Below, piece after piece: positions 8,551-14,285 of a DNA stretch of 14,285 nucleotides. The notes beneath the pieces were generated by a model that saw only the letters and a list, made by a program, of their open reading frames with translations, had not been told where the DNA came from and made no database searches. Numbering within the stretch: position 1 is the stretch's first letter; each line of letters opens with the position of its first letter. Position numbers and translations under genes: made by a program. The stretch is from Euperipatoides rowelli (lineage: Eukaryota > Onychophora > Udeonychophora > Euonychophora > Peripatopsidae), in NCBI GenBank assembly GCA_003024985.2, contig PXIH01S0033779.1; one strand, written 5' to 3'.

Positions 8551-8740
8551 GGCAAACAAAAGTAGATGAGATCTTATACCTTAAAAAATATAGGACACAT
8601 ATGAATAAGGGTGCAGCTAGTACAGTGACGCATGGAAGGCCAAAGATGTGAAGAATTCAGATGATGTATGGTTGTTGACTAATTTTTTGATTTGTTAAAA
8701 AGGAATAACTTCCCTTAACAGGAATCATGCATAATATGCA
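8543..8740 (-). pseudogene. LINE reverse transcriptase, 5' part (minus strand)
   Basis: Read on the minus strand from 8740 downward, there are recognisable blocks in shifting frames. FLTNQKI near 8705-8685 corresponds to the conserved SYLTNR block. VNNHTSSEFFTS at 8683-8648 follows. Then a degraded G-L-P...VL.APLF at 8641-8603 stands where the family has GVPQGSVLGPLLF. LLLFADD follows at 8563-8543, the catalytic aspartate box of the reverse transcriptase palm. At least two frameshifts separate the blocks. The coding sense continues at 7108 after the inserted transposon. This is a CR1/L2-group type sequence by motif style, and it is inactive. Its 5' part (endonuclease, ORF1) is not seen here. 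Confidence 0.85.
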
Positions 8741-8814
8741 ACTAAAGTCTAATCTTATTTAAGAGATGTTAAAATTGTATAATAAACAGGCCAATGTACG
8801 AATAGCATTGCATC

Positions 8815-9040
8815 CATTGCTACAAAATTCTCAGAAGAAAATTTGGATTTGTTAGAAACAAGCTTAAATTTATTTCATTGAAAGTCTTCCAGTTGATATA
8901 CTGTATATTTCATTGATTGATTATGGTTCAATCAATATAAAAAGAACTTATTACAACTTGATATGTTTAGGAAAATTTCAAAAAATATCACTGGTTTTTG
9001 ATCATTACCTATTACTATTCAATTGAAGAAAGTAAATTTA
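8815..9040 (+). pseudogene. LINE reverse transcriptase thumb fragment (plus strand)
   Basis: In one plus-strand frame there is KFGFVRNKLKFISLKVFQ (8846-8899), and after a frameshift near 8905 ISLIDYGSI followed by YYNLICLGKFQKIS (to about 8990). This order, a basic helix segment, then a LIDYGS-type motif, then a leucine/lysine-rich QK segment, is typical of the thumb region of reverse transcriptases in LINEs of the CR1/Jockey type. The strand is opposite to that of the neighbouring decayed reverse transcriptase, so it is a separate insertion. Several stops are present. Boundaries are approximate and no ends were found. Confidence 0.5.
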
Positions 9041-10170
9041 TTGTTGCCTTCTCAAACACTTATATGATCTTGTATTTATATTTAGAGAAGTAGTCATAAA
9101 GATAAATATCAACATGTAGGCCTACAGTACTTTTCAACTCTGAGAATAAGATAATTAGTCCAGTGGGTCATTCTCCTCAAAACACACAATTTCTATTTAA
9201 GTAAACAAAAAAAAAAAAATTTTACATTTTAATATATTTTAAAGTGGTTTCCAATAGGACTTGTGTACGTTATAATAATTATGACAACCGCCGAGATTGT
9301 TTTATAATTTTCTTTGGATAAAATTGTTTAAGAAATTCATGACCAAGGACCTGATGACCCATTCCACGGACATGATGACTTGGACCAAAGACATACCCAC
9401 TTTGATTAGCATATCTAGCTGCATTAAAAATACATTGATATTTAATTTATATGAATGCTTATATTACAATAAAGTTATCAATATGGTAGGCTACTTAAAA
9501 AATAAATCACCTTGAATTACAAGTATTTAATAAATTGCAAGTATTTATTTCAAAATATTGTAAAATAACAGTGAGATAGATTACCTTTTCTGAATGTTAA
9601 AAGAACTATAACTACACTATAATTATTTAGGAAAAATAAACAACTATATGGTTACACTCAATATGGTTACAGTAAAAAATGTTATCGGTCAGACATATTA
9701 GGCTATATTGGTTGTTTCAAAAAAGTTAAATAATCTGTTGGTGCCAAAAATAATTGTATTTGACTTTGAAACAAGACCAATAATAGCCTTAATTTAAATT
9801 AACAAGTGATCAAAGGAAAAAAAATATCAAGCCATAGCAGGCCATATTTAAATTAAAACAAATTACAGCTTAATTAAAACATCTGGAAGCTTGAAATAGC
9901 GTGTGTAATCGAATCATCATGAATTATAAAATCAATTAGGTCTATTTTACAATTTTGTGGTTAGTAAAAAATTAATTCCATCATAAAATAACTATATTTA
10001 TGAATAGCATCATGCCTGTAAACTGGTCATGTCCGTGGACTGGACATAGGTAATCCACGGACATGATGATTATCAGGTTAATAGTGCACATTTAAATTTT
10101 AGGTTACCAAAAAGTGAGAGTTAGATTAAGCACTGCACAACTAATATTACTGAACATCTTCATTAATTCC
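9041..10170. other. AT-rich DNA with a dispersed 13-bp motif
   Basis: No protein family could be recognised. A 72-codon ORF at 9297-9515 derives partly from a short repetitive stretch (9338-9395) made of GACCAAGGAC, CTGATGAC, GGACATGATGAC and GGACCAAAGAC words, and is not believed to be a gene. TCCACGGACATGATGA occurs at 9363-9378 and 10054-10069 in the same orientation. Two ATATGGTTACA words lie 15 bases apart near 9645-9670. Confidence 0.5.
10027..10066. repeat. Perfect 13-bp inverted repeat, TCATGTCCGTGGA
   Basis: TCATGTCCGTGGA at 10027-10039 and TCCACGGACATGA at 10054-10066 are exact reverse complements with a 14-base loop. The same word also occurs at 9363-9375. Together they could be ends of one or two short transposons (9363 to 10039 would give a 677-bp element), but no target-site duplication was found. 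Confidence 0.7.
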
Positions 10171-10179
10171 ATAATAAAT

Positions 10180-10245
10180 GGGATTTTCATTTATAAAACT
10201 GATAAATATGTGTATGTCTTAATTTTACATTTCTACCATTTATGG
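10180..10245 (+). repeat. Diverged third copy of the foldback arm
   Basis: This stretch begins GGGATTTTCATTTATAAAAC and contains the shared word TGTATGTCTTAATTTTACAT. It resembles the first 70 or so bases of the arm at 10407-10518 with several mismatches and a small gap. It lacks the other end of the arm. It shows that the arm sequence belongs to a dispersed family and is not unique to the hairpin. Confidence 0.7.
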
Positions 10246-10406
10246 TTGCTAAGAAAATAATTGTTTGTTTCAACCCTGTTTCCGGTTGGTTCAATTAGGA
10301 GAAGACCACGGTGTATGCAAAAGAAATTTCAAGATTTGAATAATTTACATATTCGACGTTAACCTGCTATCTATAAAATGTTTCAAGAAAGAAGAGGACT
10401 TTAGGT

Positions 10407-10707
10407 ACTGGGATTTTCATAAATTATAAATCTGATAAATATTTGTATGTCTTAATTTTACATTTCTACTATTTAAGGTGAGTTGACATATTATTTATTT
10501 TATTAGTTTTTCCCAGTGCGGAGACTGAGTAGCCATAATGTATATTAAAAACAATGGGTCAAAAATAAATTGAAATTTATTACTAATTTATCACACACTG
10601 GGAAAAACTAATAAAATAAATAATATCTCAACTCACCTTAAATAGTAGAAATGTAAAATTAAGACATACAAATATTTATCAGATTTATAATTTATGAAAA
10701 TCCCAGT
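10407..10707. mobile_element. Foldback element with two 112-bp arms
   Basis: The arms 10407-10518 and 10596-10707 are reverse complements over 112 bases, with one mismatch that I can see (near 10486). The spacer, 10519-10595, is 77 bases. Each arm starts ACTGGGA and ends TCCCAGT, so each looks like a small unit with its own 7-bp inverted termini, joined tail to tail. Such near-identity points to a recent origin or to gene conversion between the arms. No coding capacity is seen. Target duplications could not be fixed (GT is on both sides, too short to weigh). The right edge abuts the first recognisable codon of the LINE ORF1 zinc finger, suggesting insertion into, or truncation of, that LINE. 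Confidence 0.8.
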
Positions 10708-11376
10708 GTTTTATATGTAATCTTTTAGTTGCAGAAGAGGATTGTGCTTTACAATGTGACAAATGTCACAAATGGCAACATGACGAATGTTTAGGCTTTA
10801 AGTCTAGTGTTTATAAATTTTTTGGAGAAATCAACATAATTATGGTTTTGCATTTCTTGTAAGAAATCTTTTGTTGATCAAAATAATTCAGATAAATCCG
10901 ATCAAATCGTAAATGAATTTTGCACTCTTTATAGACAGTTAACAGGTACAGTTAAAACTTTAGAAATAAATACAGTATAATATCTAAAATAACTGTTTTA
11001 GAGGGGGGGGGGATTCTTTTTCAGGAAGGTGAAATTAAAGAGTTGTGTTCTGTTATAAATGACTAGTAACAAACTTAACAGTCAAATAGTGTTGACAAAC
11101 AAAGTTAAAGTTGAAAAGCTGGAATCTATTTAAGTATTCAATGTTATAGGTGACATTGAGAAATTAAAGGAATGTAGTAATAGTAGCCTACTATTAAGTA
11201 AAATTAAGATCAAATGATCTAAGTATGATAGAGATAGATAATAGAATATCTGAGAGATTTGAAGAGCAAAATCGAGCAAATAACTTACTATTGTTTGGTT
11301 AGGATAAAGATAAATCTAAGAACAGAGGCTTTGTTGATTAAATTATTGCCCAAATGTTTATTTTGTTTGTAGTTAA
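10704..11376 (+). pseudogene. CR1/L2-group LINE ORF1, N-terminal part with PHD finger
   Basis: The frame from 10704 contains a complete set of PHD-finger zinc ligands in the order C-x2-C (10707-10718), C-x2-C (CDKC, 10755-10766), H-x2-C (HDEC, 10779-10790) and, after a frameshift near 10842, WFCISC (10843-10860). PHD fingers are known in ORF1 proteins of some CR1-like LINEs, where they may bind chromatin or nucleic acid. An open stretch follows to the stop at 10978. Then come pieces rich in K, E, L and I that suggest a coiled coil. EIDNRISERFEEQ (about 11230-11268) and NNLLLFG (about 11280-11300) mark the junction to the RRM-like domain common in these ORF1 proteins. Several stops and frameshifts and a run of ten G (11003-11012) break it. 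Coding sense continues at 12151 after the inserted element. The true start codon is not identifiable. Confidence 0.75.
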
Positions 11377-11382
11377 CCCTGC

Positions 11383-11579
11383 AGTAGTCGCGGTATCTGT
11401 GAGATACACATTGCACCTTTAAAAATTAATTTCTAGCTAATGTGCAGAGCTAGAATATTATCCATCCAGCTATGTGAATATTTTAAGGACTTCTACAATC
11501 ATGAAATAAGCCGGTATTTTTAATACCAATACGTGTATCAATTGTATTGATTTTGTATCTCTCAGATACCGCGACTACT
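11383..11579. repeat. 26-bp inverted repeat inside the piggyBac-like element
   Basis: 11383-11408 and 11554-11579 are reverse complements with a single mismatch; the core is TAGTCGCGGTATCT. The word itself is partly palindromic (GTATCTGTGAGATAC). A third, slightly different copy is at 12089-12113 in the same orientation as the second. These are candidates for transposase-binding sites, or for the edge of a smaller nested element. Confidence 0.75.
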
Positions 11580-11788
11580 GGTGTAATTTTTTTTTTTCGT
11601 ATTTTCGGGAAGCTTTATTTCAATATTATAAAACATTTAGGAATAATCTTATACATTTTATAAATCAGAATTTAATGCCGATTTCAACCATCCAAACCAA
11701 AATTTTTTATCTCTAACGATAGAGAAACGGCAAAGGAAAATGTAAAATACACTTTGCCCTTATTTTGTTTTCCATAGCCGACTTTATT

Positions 11789-12047
11789 TAAAATATTCAT
11801 AAAAAAAAAACTATTCATTGGATTTTTTTTTTTAACATAGAAATATGCGTGCTAAAAAAAGGAACAAAAAGCACTATTGGAGTTTTCCTGTATCTTTTAT
11901 AGATTATGAAATATTAAAAATAATGTATTATTTGCCCATGCTGTAGTAAAAAACGCCGCTTTTCCGTAAAATATTCATAAAAAAAAAACTGTTAACCGGA
12001 TTTTTTTTTTTTATATAGAAAAATTCCTGATAAAAAAAGGAACAAAA
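11789..12047 (+). repeat. Direct repeat pair inside the piggyBac-like element
   Basis: Two units of about 80 bases start at 11789 and 11967. Both read TAAAATATTCAT, a run of about ten A, CT, then GGATTTTTTTTTTT, a variable part, and TAAAAAAAGGAACAAAA. Similarity may extend upstream to a GCCG word at 11778 and 11955. It is probably an internal duplication. Confidence 0.75.
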
Positions 12048-12150
12048 TGATATATAAAAAGTCTATTTTATCTTGAAATAACACATGTTATCTCACAGAT
12101 ACACCGCGACTACCCGTGTAACTTTACGACCGCGACGACCGCAGGGTTAA

Positions 12151-12475
12151 TATAGTTCCAAATAAATTTCATTTTTCTTCTTTTCTTTTTTTGCCAAAAA
12201 TAGAGAAACTATAATAGTCAAATTAAGTTTTGAAAATTTGTCAGATAAATGGGAAGGTTTATAAGAGTTACAAATTACTAAAGAATTCAAATAGTGATGA
12301 TTTAAAAAGGTTGTCATTATCAATTGATAGATCTCCTTACACAAGAAAGAGATTACAAGAGTTGAAAAGAAAAGTTAATTTAAGAAATAAAAATAGAGAA
12401 AGCCTTACTACATATAAAAATTCAATTGTTGAAAAAAAAAAAACTAAATTAAATGGAGCTAGCTCCAATATATAG
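12151..12475 (+). pseudogene. LINE ORF1, C-terminal basic domain
   Basis: Coding sense resumes after the piggyBac-like element. VKLSFENLSDKW, in a frame from about 12217, matches the RPI.V.F....DK block at the end of the RRM-like domain of CR1/L2 and L1-type ORF1 proteins. A frameshift follows near 12250. Then KVYKSYKLLKNSN is open to the stop at 12473. The last 60 residues are very basic and include SPYTRKRLQELKRK, which matches the usual DLTP.ER..R.EL...L+ C-terminal helix that binds RNA. The Met at 12230 is internal and in the wrong frame for the first block, so it is not a real start. A protein of this type would package the LINE RNA. Confidence 0.75.
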
Positions 12476-13169
12476 CAATTAAATAGTAAATTTTTAAAAA
12501 TAAATTACACTAACATTTGTAGTTTGTCAAATAAATTTAGTGAGCTTGTTACTTTTATTGATTTATACAAACCAGATATTTTCATAATCACCGAGTCATG
12601 GTTGAATCCAAATCAATTAAATGTGGAATTTGAGATACATGGTTATAACTTAATAAGAAGGAATAGTCACTCGTAGGGGTGGTGGTATTATTGTATTTTT
12701 TAAATGTAATTTGTATATAACTGAATTGACTACCTTATCGAGCAATTGTGAGCATTTATGGTTTTCTTAAACCTAAAAAATGACAAGTAGCCTATATTTT
12801 TTGTGTATATTATAGGCCCCTAAATGCTTTAGACGATGTAAATTTGGAACTTATTGATAGTTTAAACGAAACTTTAGATATATATAGGAGACATAGTTTT
12901 AAAGACATTATCTTTACTGGAGATTTTAATCTCCCAAATATAAATTGGGACAAGATGATTTGTAAATACAATGCACAAGCTTTTGGTTATCCTTTTTTTT
13001 ATTTATTGCTAATTATTTCCTGTCTCAACATGTCTTAGAAAATACTAGATCTAGAGGACTTGGTTATTCTTTAGTGGACCTTGTAATAAACAAACAAAAG
13101 CATTTAATTGGTCCTATAAATTATCTCTCACCTATAGCAAATAGTGATCATTGTCTATTGGATTTCTAA
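12476..13169 (+). pseudogene. LINE ORF2, apurinic-type endonuclease domain
   Basis: This domain nicks target DNA to prime reverse transcription. Three blocks in successive frames are visible. From 12500 comes INYTNICSLSNKF, then PDIFIITESWL, the conserved N and E of the endonuclease active site, up to a stop at 12674. After a frameshift, RGGGIIVFFK follows (12675-12704). From about 12841 comes NLELIDSLNETLDIY, and then GDFNLPNINW (12919-12948) with the catalytic D and N. After another frameshift at the T run near 12992, ENTRSRG, LVDLVI and the catalytic SDH (13143-13151) end the domain, and a stop is at 13167. All expected motifs are present in order, but at least two frameshifts and several stops make it inactive. 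The frame at 12476 is the same as that of ORF1, with only the TAG at 12473 between. Confidence 0.88.
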
Positions 13170-13935
13170 TTATCATGTTGCTCCTGTTGCGCAGATTTTC
13201 TCGGTTGAAGTTTCTGATTACAAAATATGAATACACTGAAAATAACTGAAGAACTCTCCTTGTTAAATTATTCTCATCTTTTTACAAGTACCGATATTAA
13301 TGACTTAAATGAAGATTACTTGTTTATCATAGATAAGATTCAATTTATTATTGATAAATATACCCCCCAAAAAATAGTATTTAATGAACGGAGGAATAAA
13401 AAAAGTTCCTTGGATAGATGGAAAGCTTGTAGATTTGAAAAAGTAAAAAAATAGACTATCATAGATATCAAAGGTTTGGACTTCCTTCCAAATACGCTCA
13501 TATTAGGTGATCAGAAATCAATTGACAAAAGTAATAAAGAAAAATAAATTAAATTTCAAATCAAATCTAATAAGTAGATCAGTACAGAACCCTAATGTTT
13601 TGTATAACTATTTTAAGAGTTTCAATAAAACTGATTGCAATAAATTTGAAAAAATTGTTGAAATAATCGTGAAATAACTGATTCTGATGCTATTGCTGAT
13701 TCTTTTGGCGATTATTTTTCACGTTTCAATACAGGTGTTTTTAAAATAGACAAATTATTGAGTGATTCTGATATTGATCAGTTTTTAATTACAGATATCT
13801 CGGAAATTATTTTGGGTTTGAAGGACTCCAATGTCAGTTCTTTTGATCTTATTTCTAATATTATAAAAACATTTAAAACTTTTTTTTCTAAATTTATATT
13901 ATTAATAGCCAATAAAACTTTGTTATGAGCATGGT
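13170..13935 (+). pseudogene. LINE ORF2, linker between endonuclease and reverse transcriptase
   Basis: Recognisable family landmarks appear in changing frames. MNTLKITEELSLLNYS is followed by an acidic and helical stretch ending in IDKYTPQK (13227-13370). In another frame PWIDGKL (13408-13428) matches the K.PW.....L motif that follows it in CR1-group LINEs. NPNVLYNYFKSFNK lies at about 13590-13631. IADSFGDYFSRFNTG (13693-13737) matches the A..F..YF motif. ISEIILGLKDSN (13797-13832) matches the E....L..LK....G.D block just before the reverse transcriptase. At least three frameshifts or stops interrupt it. Confidence 0.75.
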
Positions 13936-14172
13936 AGGATTAGTCTAATTTTTAAGAAAAACAGATTATGTAGCTCCTATAAACCAATATTTATTACATC
14001 TTCTGTTTCAAAGGTTGTTGAAAAATGTATTTTGAAACATATAAATCTGCATTTAGAGCGTCATAAGATACTAAAAGTTAATCAATATGGTTTTCGCTCG
14101 AACAGATCATGTGCATCTAACTTATTGAAAACTACAGATTTGATTACATTAACCTACGACCGGTCGCGCTGA
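13936..14172 (+). pseudogene. LINE ORF2, start of the reverse transcriptase domain
   Basis: An open stretch of 78 codons starts in RISLIFKK and continues with YKPIFITSSVSKVVEKCI (13978-14031) and QYGFRSNRSC (about 14083-14112), followed by LLKTTDLIT. These are the first two blocks of the LINE reverse transcriptase (Y.PIS.....K..E and Q.GFR...S....L). A stop lies at 14170. The next expected block may be glimpsed as ADVNF in a shifted frame (14168-14182). The window ends before the catalytic FADD box. TTAA at 14149-14152 followed by CCTACGACCGG may instead mark another insertion. Confidence 0.85.
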
Positions 14173-14285
14173 TGTAAATTTTATGACAAATTCAATTTTC
14201 TATAAAATGTGTCTATGTATATGGTCTTGTGGGTTTATCTCTGCCTTCTATTCCTAAAACTAACTCTCCACTACAATATTGGTAG

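Larger units (their letters stand above)
11377..12146. mobile_element. PiggyBac-like non-autonomous element (770 bp) in ORF1
   Basis: TTAA at 11373-11376 and 12147-12150 flanks the element, as expected for piggyBac target sites. The left end is CCCTGCAGTAGTCGCGG, and the right end read inward is CCCTGCGGTCGTCGCGG, 15 of 17 identical. CCC-starting ends next to TTAA are typical of the superfamily. A 26-bp word at the left end (11383-11408) recurs inverted at 11554-11579 with one mismatch, and again near the right end (12089-12113). An imperfect direct repeat of about 80 bp, including TAAAATATTCAT plus a poly-A run, lies at 11789-11868 and 11967-12047. The ends are CpG-rich, while the body is AT-rich. 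There is no transposase ORF. It interrupts the ORF1 of the LINE, which resumes at 12151. Confidence 0.82.

Noticed and set aside
9297-9515. 72-codon ORF with repeated T-K-D and D-M-M-T words
   Set aside because: The apparent protein repeat comes from the short nucleotide repeat around 9338-9395; the rest is composition-driven.
12147-12344. 65-codon minus-strand ORF
   Set aside because: It is antisense to the C-terminal part of the LINE ORF1, which has clear family motifs on the plus strand.
12230-12475. Treating this ORF as an intact gene with its own start codon
   Set aside because: The Met at 12230 is a frameshift artefact; the real frame before 12250 is different and encodes the preceding ORF1 block.
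1-14285. CRISPR arrays, bacterial operons, rRNA or tRNA genes
   Set aside because: There are no regularly spaced direct repeats with unique spacers, no Shine-Dalgarno-preceded ORFs, and no tRNA or rRNA sequence was recognised; all coding remnants are of eukaryotic transposons.

Overview
This looks like an AT-rich, gene-poor stretch of a metazoan nuclear genome, probably a marine invertebrate. There is no tight packing of open reading frames, no ribosome-binding sites, no rRNA or tRNA and no CRISPR. What can be recognised is almost entirely eukaryotic transposable elements: CR1/L2-group non-LTR retrotransposons (LINEs) and several cut-and-paste DNA transposons. A 7-8 base word, TAGGCTA/TAGCCTA or TAGGCCTA, recurs about 20 times. 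I have an impression, not evidence, that such words are common in some marine animal genomes; I cannot name the species.

Layout. Positions 1-1022: AT-rich sequence with nothing recognisable. 1025-1336: a short pogo/Tigger-like MITE with TA target duplications and a 36-bp internal palindrome. 1556-2451: a non-autonomous hAT element with CAGRGGTGTCAA ends and near-identical 8-bp target duplications. 2460-4560: unassigned AT-rich DNA. 4560-5640: a less AT-rich island with a TATA-like box and a 124-codon ORF, the only candidate for a host gene exon. 5640-6780: unassigned. 6790-8740: a decayed LINE reverse transcriptase on the minus strand, split inside its FADD catalytic box by a 1434-bp DNA transposon (7109-8542, exact 8-bp target duplication ATGTCATC). 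That transposon itself carries what looks like a LINE 3' tail. 8815-9040: a scrap of another LINE reverse transcriptase on the plus strand. 9040-10400: AT-rich DNA with a repeated TCCACGGACATGA motif. 10407-10707: a nearly perfect 112-bp-arm inverted repeat. 10704-14285: a long but frameshifted CR1/L2-group LINE on the plus strand. It has ORF1 with a PHD-type zinc finger, a probable coiled coil and a basic C-terminal domain, then ORF2 with an apurinic endonuclease, a linker and the beginning of the reverse transcriptase, and it runs off the window edge. A 770-bp piggyBac-like element (11377-12146, TTAA on both sides) sits inside ORF1.

How the parts relate. No set of genes here forms a pathway. 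The order of events can be read from the nesting: LINEs inserted first and decayed, then DNA transposons landed in their coding sequence. Both LINE interruptions can be closed by eye, because the coding sense resumes across the target duplication. All protein-coding remnants have stops or frameshifts, so none is likely active in this copy.
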